Positions 1 through 11,343 of a stretch of DNA of 64,000 nt are shown here, piece by piece. Each line of letters opens with the position of its first letter. Position 1 is the stretch's first letter. This DNA is from Patiria pectinifera. Its lineage: Eukaryota > Echinodermata > Asteroidea > Valvatida > Asterinidae. A program made the position numbers and the translations under genes. A model generated the notes under the pieces. That model was not told where the DNA came from. It saw only the letters and a program-made list of their open reading frames with translations, and did no database searches. The stretch spans positions 13,790,863-13,854,862 of the forward strand of contig CM057135.1 of NCBI GenBank assembly GCA_029964075.1. The letters run 5' to 3'.

Positions 1-589
1 GTAATCCCTCCCGTGGACTGCTATTGTTGGTGACCCATTTTGCCCTCGCAGGCCTATTGAAAAGCTTGAGTGATCAGTGAACATGGGTTTCAATTAGTTA
101 CGCGGTACGTTTTTCTCCCCTTAAATGTATACAAATGTATATGGACTTGCACCGATGAATCTCTGAATCTGACTTTTAAAGCGAACGGGGTTGGTATTTT
201 GTTCAGTATTAAGATTAGAATTCCCCAGTTTGTTCTATTTACGTGCATTAATTATTTTTTTTCGTTCAACAGATAGTCCAAAGGCAGGAAAGGGAAATAA
301 AGATGGAGAGCTTTCAACCTTTGATTTTCTTTTCGTCTTTTCGTTTTATTGTTGTTATTACCATTACCTTTATTATTTTCCCATGATCTATTCTGATGGT
401 GGTGTGAACATTTCTTCGTGATGATGATAAAAGCCACCGAAGATCATTAATTACACAGAAAACTTTTTGTAAAAAAATCATAAAAAAATAAACAACTGTA
501 TCCGTAATCTAGTGATTAAAGCACACTATTGATTTGAGAAGACGAAGACTGAACATTAATAAAAGCTTTCCGGTTAGCCCAATATCCAA
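1..589. other. AT-rich sequence without a recognisable gene
   Basis: Only short overlapping open frames with low-complexity composition are present. I see no conserved protein motif, RNA gene or repeat boundary. The sequence ends where reverse transcriptase homology begins near 590-608. Confidence 0.5.
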
Positions 590-1349
590 ATACATATATA
601 GACATATTTGTTTAATAAGGCTACCCTGGAGGGTTGCTTTCCCTCTCGTTGGAAAGCTGCTAATATTGTTCCTATCCATAAATCTGGCAAAAAAACCCAC
701 ATTGTTGCTAACTACAGACCAATTTCCTTGCTCCCTCAGGTATCCAAGGTTTTTAAAAAGATCTTAAGTGAGCATATCATGTGTCACGTCCAATCAGCCA
801 CCTCCGAGCAGCAGCATGGTTTCATCTCTGGCAGAGATTGCTCCACCAATCTAACATCATTATTGCAGGAGGCTTACCATGCTGTTGAACGGAGGGAGCA
901 GCTGGATGTTGTCTACACTGATTTCTCTAAGGCCTTTGATCATGTCAACCATGATTTTTTCTTGTATAAACTCTCATCCTACAATGTTCATCCAGGTATT
1001 CTTCTATTGCTACGTAGCTACCTTTCTGGAAGAAAACATAGAGTTATTGTTGATGGGCATTGTTCTACGTGGAATACCGTGCCCTCTGGTGTTCCCCAAG
1101 GCTCTATTTTAAGGCCTATTCTATTCACGTTATTCGTTAATGACATCTCTCAGCGCTTAAGCAATAAGTGTTACTTCTTGCTGATGACTTGAAGGTTTTC
1201 CGCAGGATTGGTTGTCCTGAGGATGCATTCTCATTACAGGGTGACTTAGACAGAATGATGTCTTGGTCTTCAACTTGGAAGCTTTCCCTCAACATCAATA
1301 AATGTTGTGTTTTATCCCTGTCACTTAAGAAGAAACCCATCATTGTCAC

Positions 1350-1489
1350 GGTTACACCTCTATGTTCCGACACCCCTATGTTCCGACTGCACATATTCCT
1401 ATTCCTAACCCTAACCCTAACCCTAACCCTAACCCTAACCCTAACCGGGAGTAACACAATCTAGGTTGTTGGAACATAGAGCAGTCACC
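1350..1489 (+). mobile_element. MITE A: 140-bp TIR element with internal telomere-type hexamers
   Basis: The ends are imperfect inverted repeats: GGTTACACCTCTATG on the left, and GGTGACTGCTCTATG reading inward from the right (12 of 15 match). An exact 8-bp target duplication ATTGTCAC flanks it at 1342-1349 and 1490-1497. CTATGTTCCGAC is repeated inside the left arm and inverted near the right end. The centre holds seven CTAACC units. A second copy lies inverted at 32879-32998 with its own 8-bp duplication. The 8-bp duplication fits hAT-type mobilisation, but the superfamily is inferred only from that. There is no coding capacity. Confidence 0.85.
1405..1446 (+). repeat. Seven CTAACC (telomere-type) hexamers inside MITE A
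   Basis: Seven uninterrupted CTAACC units. The sister copy at 32.9 kb has only two, so array length varies between copies of this element. Confidence 0.95.
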
Positions 1490-2395
1490 ATTGTCACTAC
1501 ACTCTAGGGCATAACATGCTGAATAGAGTCACTGTGCAGAAGGATCTTGGAATTGTTATTGACAACAGGCTGACCTTTGTTCCCCACATTGATTCAGTTA
1601 TCAAAAAGGCTAATCGCATGTGTGGTTTAGTTTGGCGTAACTTCCGCTCACTGAAGAATGAGCATGTTTTGCGTACCATGTATTGTTCACTCATCAGGCC
1701 CCATCTAGAGTATTGTACAGTAGTGTTTAACTCCATATCTGCTTACCAGGCTCACAGGATTGAAAGAGTCTAACACGCTTTCTTAAGTTTATGTACAAGA
1801 ATCTCAACAATAACAATGATGTTAATAACCTGGATTATCCTGATTTATGCGACCTGTATAGACTCCCTACCCTGAAGCACAGAAGAGATGTCAATGATTG
1901 TATGTTTCTATATAAACATTTCCATAACTGTTATAATATTACAGATGCCAACCCATACTGGTTACATGCTCCAGCACGACGGACAAGGCGTGCACACGAA
2001 CACATCTTCCATGTCCCATGGAGTCGCGTTGAAGTGACAACGCGTGGATTTGTTTCTAGGATCTCTACCACCTACAATGGGCTCCATGGGAAATGCGATG
2101 TGTTCGGTGCACCGTCTCTTCATTCTTTCCGTAGACAGGTGTCCCGTGCTCTTACAAGTGGTTAATGTATGAATGTTTTACTTTTTAATGCATTGTTGCT
2201 TTCATTTTTAACTCACTCAAATGAATTGCCATCGATTACTTCAAATATATGTATAACCCTCCGTTTTTTGCAACTCCTTTTAATATTTTTATACTGTCAT
2301 CACTTCTCTCCAAATTTATTTTCTTTCATGTGATTCGTTTTTATTATTTTTATTTCTATAACAAAACTTTTGCTATCTTGTTTTTTCTTAGATAG

Positions 2396-2640
2396 TGTAT
2401 AATTTTCTTACTTTTTTGTTCTGTTTTGTTCTGTTCTGCTTGGTTTGGATTTTAGTTTTTTTGTTGTGTGTTGTTCTGTCTTGCTCTGTTTGTTTTTGTT
2501 TTACTTTGTTTTCCTTGTCTTGTTTTGTTTTTGTTTTGTTTAGTTACGTTTGTTGTTTTGTTTTACTCTCCTTTCTTTCTCTTCGTTTTGTTATTTTGTT
2601 TTGTTTGTTTTGATGTTGTCTTTTGTTTGTCTCAAGTATA
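2396..2640 (+). repeat. T/G-rich low-complexity 3' UTR
   Basis: A pyrimidine-strand run dominated by TTTTG and TGTTC motifs lies in the non-LTR element's 3' region. The open frames across it are composition artefacts. Confidence 0.8.
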
Positions 2641-2952
2641 TGTGCGTTGTGTCTTCTGGGTTTTTTTTTTTTATCCATTACTTTTTAACATTTTATATAT
2701 CTACCGGTATATATGCATATCCAATGAAATCGTCTCCTATCACAACTCACAGTGCTCGTTTCATACCTATATACATATAATTTGTTTTTACTTTGTTTTT
2801 ATAACATCAATGATTCCATAATGATTCTTTTTGAACATATTTGTGTATATATATATAATATATTTTTTTTAATAATTGTATACTATTTTTAAACCAGTCC
2901 TGTAATTGGTGGTTTTTTTCTGCTGTTGGATGTGGATAATAAATAAATAAAT

Positions 2953-3206
2953 GTCTGAAAGTCTAGGATGCCCTTAGTTCGAAGCAGAAAAACCATGCCC
3001 AAAATCCCTTTGATCTTGCCGTTGTTCCCAAAGACAGCCTGTAACGGACCCCTCTTACAACTGCACTTGCAAACAACCCAGACCGTGCCTTGTCATATCG
3101 AAATGGCTGCGGCACTTCGTGTATCTCGACTAAACTCTTTCCGGCACTTTTCCCAACGGCGCCTTCTGGCCCAGATGTCTATCCAGCCTTCCCTCGGGCT
3201 ACTGAG
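2953..3206. other. Unassigned sequence left of the gypsy remnant
   Basis: Probably more of the decayed minus-strand gypsy, but no protease or RT motif could be read in any frame. Confidence 0.3.
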
Positions 3207-3987
3207 TTAGCTGGTCGTCGTTTCCCGACTTCGTGCGCTTATCATGTGAGTTATGTGGGCAATTACGGGGGAAGTGTCCTTTTTTTTTTTACATTTGCAA
3301 CATTTGTCACTCCACTTTCGATTGACACCATTCGAAGTCTCCATCTTCTCCATCCACGCCTTTACCTCACGGTGGTTCTCTATGACGGACTCCTTCAACA
3401 GGCGCTGCTCTTCTATTACATCTCTCATGTAAGCTGCGGGTAGGCGAGCGCAGTAAGCTCACGAATGGACTGACCGAGTTCGTGCAAAGATTCTCTAGGC
3501 CCTTGCCGCCGATGGCGCAACTCTATGAGATGATTCTTGGCAAGTTGCCCTACGCCAAATCTTCCACTTTCCAGGTTCCCCAACACCTTCACCGCAGAAC
3601 CTTGCAGGCCTGCTGCAAGGCATACTTTGGCCTGGCTGTCCGACCAGTTGTTTGCCAATCTGTAGGCTTCAAAGTGCAGTTTGTAGTCCCGCCACGGGGT
3701 CTTCCCGCTCAACCTGTCTGGTACTATAATCGGCCGTTTCGTCACTTTTGCTGACCAATACTCTTCATTTCTTCATTCGCCTTTCTTTCTGTACTCTGGT
3801 GCAGGGACGAGACGCCTCCACTTGCCGTTGAGCGCCTTTCAGACTGTAATGTCTCACCAAGCTGTGAACTCTTATGCTGGTATGCAGTAGAACGCCCCTG
3901 TGGTTCCCACGTTGGAAAACTGTCAATCCCCAGATCGTAAATCAATGATGTCATCGGCCGGCTGTACATCGCGCTGTGCATGCTCAC
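3207..3987 (-). pseudogene. Ty3/gypsy gag remnant (minus strand)
   Basis: Three minus-strand frames in succession (from 3987, 3745 and 3428) give a gag-like protein. The middle one has WRDYKLHFEAYRLANNWSD, KVLGNLESG and AKNHLIELRHRRQGPRESL, matching block for block the gag at 30.07-30.96 kb (FEACRLANDWSD, VENHLMELRHGRQGAKETL). A segment between KVLG and the GQL block is missing relative to that copy, and frames shift twice. The last frame contains a cysteine cluster (KCCKCKKKK) that may be a decayed zinc knuckle. No LTR was found beside it. It is therefore a second, isolated fragment of the same gypsy family. Capsid identity is inferred from the paired copy and its position upstream of pol there. 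Confidence 0.7.
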
Positions 3988-4341
3988 GGCCTAGACAACT
4001 TAAAAAACGCCCCAAACATGACCACGGTCATGTTCCGATACAGGCATTTGTATAGTCTTATAGTTGTTGATTAAAACGTTCCACACATACATACAATGTT
4101 GATATTTTGTTTGATTGGTATGCGGATAGCATTTACATTATTAATAGTTATAGGGAATTTTCGGTGTTCGGCCACAAGCAAATTAGCAAGAAATGAGCAA
4201 GAAAAGAGCAAATAGGCAAAAAAAAAGGGCAAGAAATGAGCAAGGAAGAGCAAAGAATGAGGAAATCATGAGCAACAGCATATATATTAAACGATAATAT
4301 CCGTATCTTGCCATTCGGAGATTAACCGTGAAAGACTCAAC
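3988..4341. other. No gene recognised
   Basis: Contains a short AGCAA(A/G)-rich stretch (about 4180-4260) but no conserved coding or RNA signal. Confidence 0.4.
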
Positions 4342-4846
4342 ATGAATGTTATTTCTGCAGTCAAACCTCATGCTTGTCACCACTGTGACAAGAGCTTTGG
4401 GCGGAGATATAACCTACGGAGGCCTGCAGAAAATGTGAAAATGTTCATGATGAAAAGGAATCTATAGTAGAGGAAGTTGATGAGGATAATTCTGAACCAG
4501 ATTTTAAAAAGCGTAGATTTGAAGATTTGGAAAACTGTGAAACTGAATCTGCGCAAGATGAAGACGAAGATTTCGGAGAAGATTATTCGGAATCAGAAAT
4601 TGAGGTAAAAGATGGCAAATTGTCGGATGAAGATGAGTCATTTGCAGATTCGAAAATAGAAACAGTGAAACTGAATCTACGCAGAAGAAAGATGAAGATT
4701 TTGAGGAAGATTATTTGGAATCCGAAACAGAGTTAGAAGAAGACGAACTATCGGATAAAGATGAATCTAGTTCTGAATTGGAAAACAACGCTGCCTATCA
4801 AGACTGGTTGGAAGACGCCAATGATTTAAGAAAGACTATCCCGTAA
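4342..4846 (+). pseudogene. C2H2 zinc finger plus duplicated acidic domain, frameshifted
   Basis: From ATG 4342 the frame reads KPHACHHCDKSFGRRYNLRR, the first half of a classical C2H2 finger (C-x2-C, F, L). The first zinc histidine is a proline here (CCT). Just after it an 8-bp direct duplication (GAAAATGT twice, about 4432-4447) shifts the frame; the second frame contains the closing histidine (ENVHDEKES). It then runs into a very acidic region with two imperfect copies of a roughly 45-residue unit (CETESAQDEDEDFGEDYSES, then TESTQKKDEDFEEDYLESET) separated by a further frameshift near 4665. The stop is at 4844. Function is unknown; it may be a host pseudogene or an accessory protein of a lost mobile element. 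Confidence 0.6.
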
Positions 4847-5862
4847 TATTAAAAAAAAATATAGTACATGTAGTGCCTCTGGTAGACAAAAAAAAACACG
4901 GTACGGTATATATCTTGTAAACTCTGATCCAATTCTGGTCAAGATTCCCTGCAATTCAATCCAAATACTCTGCTCAGACTTGTTTCTACGGCACCGATAT
5001 ACCCAATAAAGATGCACATCGAACGTTCCTCTAATAGACGCCGATTGCCTGCATGGAGATATTTAAAAGCACCGCGAATTCGGACCTTTGACGATTGGAC
5101 AAGACCAGACTTGTAAGGCTTCTTTTCGCCATCCTTCGATGACTCAGCACTACGACGTCAACGGATTCCCCCATTCGAGTATACAAAGGAAACAGAACAA
5201 CGGTAATAAACTGTTATAAAATATACCAAAATAACTGATACGGATAAAAATCTTCAAAGCGTAAAGAGCCAAATACGTAGTGTAAATAATTTGAATAATA
5301 CGATTCATTGGTACGTATGTCATCGATTTTGTGCGATGTGAATTATAAATACACACATTGTACTTGTAAATACAAAATCAGATTGATACTTGATTGGTTA
5401 TTTTTTACGTGTTCCGTGTCTTTCTGTTGTAATGTATTTCTTTTTAAATACTCGTAGGCCGGTATAAATAAATCTGTGTATATATTATATTAATTAATTT
5501 CACTACACCCATTCACCCACCTACAATAACAAAAGGTAATTTTAAATGTTAACTTTACGGTCCCTTCAACATCTGGATAAGATGTTGCGTGAATATTAAT
5601 AATATGCCTAATCACAAAACAACATAACAACAACAACAAAAGGAGAAAGAAGAACACGTTTCATTGACGAGAGTATGCGCATAAGTCATCGATAACCGCT
5701 TTCTTCTATGAATTGGGTTACTTTATTCTTTTGTTTATACCTCCGCATCAAGTTACTAAAAAGAAGAAAACATAACAAATATATAATATATATGTTACAT
5801 TTGTCATTTACGAGCAGCACGTTGTCTGCGTCGTCGTTCGCCTTTTGTCCCCTTTTTATCTT
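4847..5862. other. AT-rich sequence, nothing recognised
   Basis: Short frames only. No motif, tandem array or inverted repeat was found apart from simple AT-rich runs near 5480-5500 and 5780. Confidence 0.4.
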
Positions 5863-7126
5863 TAGTCAGGTGGCATATGGTCGGAATCGTGACCGACTGG
5901 TCCAAAGCACCAAACTTGGCAGATAGATTCTTATAGACCTAGAGCAGATATTTAGAAGGGGTGACACCTGAAATTCTTTTGGGAAGGGTGCCTAATTTGC
6001 ATAAATCGTTAATCCCTGCCGTGTAATATATTTTTTTTCCCATATTTGGGTATATTTTTATTTTATTTTTTTGAAAAGTGTATTTTGGTGATTCTACTTA
6101 CATATCTTTGCTTCAATAACATTTTGTAAAGCATGTAAGTGACTGAATAATTATGAGGACATAGTAAATCACCAAAATTACTACTATTTTACCCTAAAGT
6201 TACGCGCATTTACCTTTTCCTCAGATATCATCAACTAGTCTCGCCAAACATGGGTATTGATGAGCTTCAAATTCACAAAGTTACTTACTGACATAGTTAA
6301 CTTAAAAATAAGTGGGAAATCATGTGAATATTTATATCATCTTGATGTTTGGCCCAAAAGACCAAAAAAGGGGAGAAAATGTGGTGTCCGTAAATTGAGC
6401 TACTACAGGAAGGGTAATGGGGACTTGAACAAGTTCAACAAAATCCCCCCAAATAAGAGATTATTGTTGTTTACAATAATTTTGTCTACGCCAAAACGTT
6501 TTCTCAACAATAATGTTGGGCATTTCCTTGAACTTGTTCCAGTCTTCCATGTTAGGCAACCCTTCACCTGACTTGTTAGCCCAATTTATGGACACCTCGC
6601 TTTTTGCCCAGTTTTTGTTTTCTTGGCTAAATATCACAATGTTATCATTGTTCACATGATTTTGCATAAGGTTTTGATAGGGAAGCTGTACCAGTAAGCT
6701 ACGTGGTGAATTTGAAGGTCATCAATGCTGATGTTTGGCAAGACTAATTAATGATATCTGGGGACAAGGTAAATGCGCGCAATTTAGGGCATAATAGTGG
6801 CCATTTTGGATCGTTACTATGTCCTCATAATTATTCAGTCACTTATATGCTTTAGAAAATGTTATTAAAATAAAGATATGTAAGTAGAATCCCCAAAATA
6901 CACTTTTCAAAAAAAAAAAAAAAAATATACCCAAATATGGGAATAAATATATTACACGGCAGGGATTAACAATTTATGCAAATTAAGCACCCTTCCCAAA
7001 AGAATTTCGGGTGTCACCCCTTCTAAATATCTTCTCTAGGTCTATAAGAATCTATCTGCCAAGTTTGATGCTTTGGACCAGTCGGTCACGATCTTGACGA
7101 AAATTAGATCTAAGCCACCTGACTAC
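5863..7126. mobile_element. 1.26-kb palindromic (foldback-type) element
   Basis: Two arms of about 420 bp are reverse complements: left from 5863 (TAGTCAGGTGGC, then ATCGTGACCGACTGGTCC) and right ending at 7126 (reads back TAGTCAGGTGGC, then GATCGTGACCGACTGGTCC). The arms meet around a roughly 400-bp centre (about 6290-6700) with only short frames. A 7-bp direct repeat TTATCTT sits immediately outside (5856-5862 and 7127-7133), a likely target duplication. The arms match well over hundreds of bases but carry small indels (for example extra bases near 7090-7112). There is no transposase, so it is non-autonomous; the superfamily is unresolved. Confidence 0.8.
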
Positions 7127-7309
7127 TTATCTTCAAGTAATAATACTCGTTCAGCACTAATCCCCACCTTATGATCAATTTGTCCATCGATCCATGACAT
7201 CACTACGCCACAGGCACACCACGTTTTATGATTCTCGTCGAGGTTACCGATGTGATCCTCGATAAGGATCATGATCCTTTTTCTAAAAACGGGGTTAAAT
7301 ACGCACCAT

Positions 7310-7570
7310 AAACTACTGCCCTCCTACGACATAAAGCATAACGGCAAGACGTTAAAGACCCTGCATCGGGCCAGAGCCGTTCTTTTTATAACAAACCATA
7401 ACTGCGTGACGCCGGGTACAAAGCTCAAATCGGGCCAGTGCTGGCTTTCTTTCGCCAAATCAAAACGGCAAAATGGTACAGAGGCTAAATCGGACCATTG
7501 CCGGCCCTCTTCCGAGAAACCATAACGGCAGGACGGTACAGAGGCTGAATTGGACCAGTTCCGGCCCTAA
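7310..7570. repeat. Degenerate tandem repeat, about 62-66 bp unit, four copies
   Basis: Successive units share a core of CATAACGGCA, GGTACAGAGGCT, AATCGGACCA and CCGGCCCT. The last two units are the most similar. Minor sequence decay in the first two copies suggests an old array. Confidence 0.7.
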
Positions 7571-8389
7571 TGTAAATAATATAGGCGCGTTCCATTATTA
7601 TGGTATTGAATTAAATATACGTATCACCGCAGTGAAACAATACAATATATAGCCTTGACCAAGGCTATCAGCTTGTTCCCATTATGAGCTTGTTCCCGCT
7701 ACCGCACACCGCGCGCGCAGCAACACAATGTTGTACTATACCGTTAGCCCCAACGACCCTTGCGTGTGCTTTGTGTGCATGTACGTACGCCACACACTCA
7801 CTTCCGCAAACAGCCGTACAGTAAGTCGAAGCGGAAGATAGCCTTGACGCAACCGTGTATGCTGAATATGATAATTAGTACGCGCTATGGTTAATAATCT
7901 TCTCTCATTGAAAAACGGCCGACAAAAAAATGAATATTTATTAAATTGCATAATACGACCAAAGGTTTATAAACCAGACGGCCTGTGGTAACAACAATTA
8001 TTGTAAAACACCCCCTTAAAATCTTAAATAATAGTAGAATAATATTTATAAAGTTACACATAGTTCGGGTCGAAAATGAAATGAAAAAGGATGAAAAATT
8101 AGACCTTCAAAAAACGGGAAATGGTACAAAACCGCACGCCGGCAAAAACGATGTCACCATGCACAGAGGCCACGTTGGGGCCGTCCACTGTAGGCACCGG
8201 CCCGGCTGGCGCCATGCAGTGAGACACGCTGCGCTTTCACGTTCAGCGGCAAAAAAGCGCTCACACTATTGAGTATATCTACCGCTGACTTTTTTTGGGG
8301 GGGGGGGGTATTTCTCCTAAGCTGTCAAGGGGATATGGGGAAAAAATATCTCTCCTTCAGCAAACTTATTCTGTAAGACTGATTTTAAC
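7571..8389. other. No gene recognised; one poly-G run
   Basis: A run of about ten G lies near 8299-8309. A few short frames have no family resemblance. Confidence 0.4.
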
Positions 8390-8750
8390 TTGTATGAACA
8401 ACTTATAAGTTATATGTCGTATGAACAACTTATACGTTACATGTCGTATGTACCACTAATATCATCGACAGGGTACGACATAATTCGACAGGGTACGACT
8501 AATATCATCGACAGGGTACGACATATATGTCGAAAGGGTATGACATATCAACCATATGACATAATGTCGACAGGTGCCGGTACGACATATATGTCGTGCA
8601 TAAGTCAAGTCAACAGGGTACGATATATGTCGCATACGACAAAGTCGTATATAAGAACGACTTAATATCACATATTTTGTGAGAACCACTTGTATCTCGT
8701 GCGATTTACATCTACGACTTACATGTCGTACGTATGTCGTAGGTACGACA
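8390..8750. repeat. Cluster of palindromic ATGTCGTAC-type motifs
   Basis: Within 360 bp the words TACGACATATATGTCG, ACATGTCGTACG, GGGTACGACATA and close variants recur many times in both orientations. The unit ATCGACAGGGTACGAC appears at least three times. The spacing is irregular, so this is not a simple tandem array. Confidence 0.7.
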
Positions 8751-8751
8751 G

Positions 8752-8884
8752 TCAGAAAGTGCTGCGTTTTTCAGATGTCTAATTTTTGTGAACTTTCATG
8801 TTGAAATTTTGATACGCAAACGCATAAAAATGAATCTGGAAATTTCACGAAAAATATACATCTGAAAAAGGCAGCACTTTCTGA
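8752..8884. mobile_element. 133-bp inverted-repeat element (MITE-like)
   Basis: The left arm TCAGAAAGTGCTGCGTTTTT (followed by CAGATGT) is answered on the right by its near-perfect reverse complement (ACATCTGAAAAAGGCAGCAC and on to CTGA). The inner parts also pair (TTTTTGTGAA with TTCACGAAAA). No clear target duplication was found. Confidence 0.6.
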
Positions 8885-9043
8885 TTAGCCTATAAAGAGG
8901 GTGAGTATGCTTCTAAAGCAAAAAAAGACCTACAAACTAAGCCTAAATGTGAAAATCAAAATTTGGCAAAGTCGACATGATTTTTGTACATGTGGATGTG
9001 TGGCCTATGTTTACGGAGGCAGTCCAGTAAATAGGCCACATTT
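8885..9043. other. Unassigned spacer
   Basis: Nothing recognised between the small MITE and the endonuclease fragment. Confidence 0.4.
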
Positions 9044-9260
9044 ATGGGGCTACGTTCTCGTAAGTCCAAACCATTTAATCCATCTATTATTATGGGGAAT
9101 GTACAGTCTATCTCCAACAAAATGGATGAATTACGAGCAAATGTGGACTACATGCACGAATTCCGCACAATAAGTATGATGGTCTTCACAGAGACTTGGC
9201 TTGGTGAACATCACAGTAACGCACATGTAAATATCGATGGATTCAAGTTGGTTAGGGGAG
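9044..9260 (+). pseudogene. N-terminal piece of a non-LTR apurinic-type endonuclease
   Basis: The frame has the opening of the APE-like nuclease domain of jockey/L2-like elements: IIMGNVQSISNKMDELRANV (the N of the first catalytic block) and MVFTETWLGEHH (the catalytic ETWL block). The homology stops at DGFKLVRG, exactly where the LTR of the Gmr1-like element starts (9261), so that element's insertion interrupts it. The downstream half was not found in this window. Confidence 0.75.
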
Positions 9261-11336
9261 TGTTACAATCGCTGGAATGCTGCAAGCCGTACACATCACG
9301 TAACGCACATGTGTGGGTTCTTAGGAACATTTATTCATGTTTAATCAATGTGACCAATGACCGCTTATAAACCTGGGCGTGTCGTGATCACGCTAGAGCT
9401 CCTACTCCTCACGAGGGACGTATTATCGCTGCCACTCTCCAGCCAAATACCACGGTCCGGCCGTCTACATGGTCCAAGCCCAAGGGACCCATGATCAAGC
9501 CAAGACCAAGACCAGGATGTCCAAGATCCAAGCCTGAGGCCCTATCATGCCGGGGAACCAAGACATGAATCTCCGAAGATTTCCAGCCGATGACAACACG
9601 GATCTCAAGCCGACACACCGCTCCACAGTGGGCCAGGCCGAAACCAAAGTGCGCCAAAAAGGGTGAAACGTGACCCTGCTAGTTATAATTTTTCCGACAC
9701 TTTTGAGGTTGCTCATACCCCCATCGGACCATTTTACGGGGAAATTAAGCAAAAAATATGTATATTGACTTGTCATGACCTCTTAAAGGTATGCAAATCC
9801 ACAGAAATTGGCCATAAAATGTGAATTATTGCAGAAATCTTCATAAAGCAAAATCAGACAATTTGCATTGAGCTACGGAGCTAAATTTTCACTGGACTCT
9901 AGTTTATAGTTCATATTTAAAGGAAATTAAATCAGTTTTTATTTTTGTTGAATTTTTTATGAATAAATACTGACAATTGTGTCAAAATTGACATGAAATT
10001 TACGATTCCTGTGTTCAGCAATTCGGAAACTAAGGATTGCCGTCGATTGCTGCCTAAAGTCTTCTTATTGCTAATAGAGCAACTTGTTTGCATAATTTTG
10101 GTACCAAATTTAGCTGCGACAACCTGCGATACACGATTTTAGAGCAGTTTTTTTGAAGCGGTCACCGTACGTTTTCGCCCCTTTTCTGAACTCCATATTA
10201 CACGTGGCGCGCTTCACTGAGAAACACGACACCCGAGCAAGGCTGCGCTCGCCGGAAAAGTCGGTGTTGTGTAATATGATACCCCTATAAGATGTCTGAT
10301 TGCGCAGTTGAAATTACAATGTACTTGGTGTCTCAAATACTTGGTGTCTCATCAACATATCACGTGCTTTATTTTCAATTATTGCATAGAGTAAATATGC
10401 ACAGCTCTGCTACTTAACCGATTTGATTTAAAACTATTTTTTGACGCGCTCATATATTGTACAAGCATTTTTGTAAACTGTTAAATGGAAATAACAAACT
10501 GGCGTGAATAATTTACAGTAAATAAAACGCCAAAAAAAAAAAAAAACAGGAAAAAAAAAAGAATGAGAGCCAGTCCTTAAGTTCAATCAAAATACATTTT
10601 CTTTATTTGTTTATGGGTCCTAACACAACAAGAAATGTTGTTTAGAACAGGTCTATTCTACTCTTCCGAAATTTGGTTAGGCTACTCGTTAGATTCCGAA
10701 ATATTATATTTGGGAACAAGGATCGAACGTGGCATCATTATGGTTATTTTTAAGCAGAATGCGAAAACATTGTTGCATATGACATACAAAAATCATTTAA
10801 ATACAATAATTTTTTGTATCACAATTTAAGAACTTAAAATTAAATTATAAAAGTTATATCAACATTCTCCTCATTAAAAAAAACAGTGTAAATGTGCGTA
10901 TTATGTCAGCCAATCAAAATTGAGCGTTTTAATGACGTCACAGCGTTTGGAAATTATGCTCACTGTCTTTCTCGGGTCAGAAAACCTCTAGATGCTTAAT
11001 ATTAGTCCAATCACCGACTCGAACCAATTTTGGCGCAGTTTGACCTTGACCTGGCCCACTGTGCGCTCCGTCCACGTCCCTCATCACACCCCTCCCTCGT
11101 TAAGGATACCGGTATCCCCTTAAATTTATTTATAATTCATTGTATTGTATTGAATTTTGGGATTTAATGTAGAAGTGTTAATTTTCTTGATTTGAGAGAA
11201 GTTAATTTTATTTCGTTATTTGAAACTTAATCTTCGTCTCAGTCGTCCTTTCTTTATGGGTTCTGTCTTGTCCGTCTCATTTTACATTATTATTCACCCC
11301 AAAAAACCACAACAGCAAATATCTGACTTCGTAACA
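9261..11336 (+). repeat. 5' LTR of the Gmr1-like element (split by a hAT-like insertion)
   Basis: It starts TGTTACAATC and ends CTTCGTAACA, giving the inverted terminal hexamer TGTTAC/GTAACA. Removing the insertion at 9625-11062 leaves about 640 bp, a normal LTR length. The primer-binding site follows seven bases downstream. The pairing of the two ends as one LTR is inferred from the terminal match and the shared CGCTCC either side of the insertion. Confidence 0.65.
9625..11062. mobile_element. 1.44-kb hAT-like non-autonomous DNA transposon
   Basis: The inverted ends are ACAGTGGGCCAGG on the left and the same read back from 11062. They remain similar for over 35 bp (CAAASTGCGCCAAAA). CGCTCC occurs immediately left of the element (9619-9624) and one base after its right end (11064-11069), an imperfect 7-8 bp target duplication. 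The interior has only short frames (for example 10635-10829), none resembling a transposase. It includes an A-rich run near 10525-10560. Confidence 0.65.
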
Positions 11337-11343
11337 GATATTA

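Larger units (their letters stand above)
608..2165 (+). pseudogene. Reverse transcriptase of non-LTR element, broken
   Basis: The frame from 608 to 1192 carries the RT blocks NYRPISLL, HGFISGRDCSTNL, TDFSKAFDHVNHD (motif A aspartate present) and SGVPQGSIL. A frameshift near 1170 moves the catalytic LLADDLKVF (A/YxDD box) into the next frame. MITE A then splits the thumb region, which resumes at 1516 with KDLGIVIDNRLTF and IRPHLEYC. Another frameshift near 1775 leads to the C-terminal domain (1791-2165). The normal protein would add an N-terminal endonuclease of about 230 residues, missing here. It cannot produce a working enzyme. Clade assignment within jockey/CR1/L2-like elements is tentative. 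Confidence 0.85.
590..2952 (+). mobile_element. 5'-truncated non-LTR retrotransposon (jockey-like)
   Basis: The element begins inside the reverse transcriptase domain and has no endonuclease, the usual pattern of incomplete target-primed reverse transcription. Coding homology runs to about 2165. It is followed by a long T-rich 3' untranslated region and ends in a short AATA repeat (about 2937-2952), typical of jockey/CR1/L2-like elements. MITE A interrupts the coding region at 1350-1489. The exact 5' junction is uncertain because no target-site duplication was found. Confidence 0.8.

Noticed and set aside
1405..1446. True chromosome end or ancient fusion point
   Set aside because: The hexamers lie inside a TIR element with an exact 8-bp target duplication, and a second copy elsewhere has the same arms with two units.
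2395..2821. Long hydrophobic open frames (Phe/Leu/Cys-rich)
   Set aside because: They come from a T/G-rich 3' untranslated region and have no conserved domain.
8390..8750. CRISPR-like array
   Set aside because: Units are irregularly spaced, self-complementary and variable; the genome is eukaryotic.
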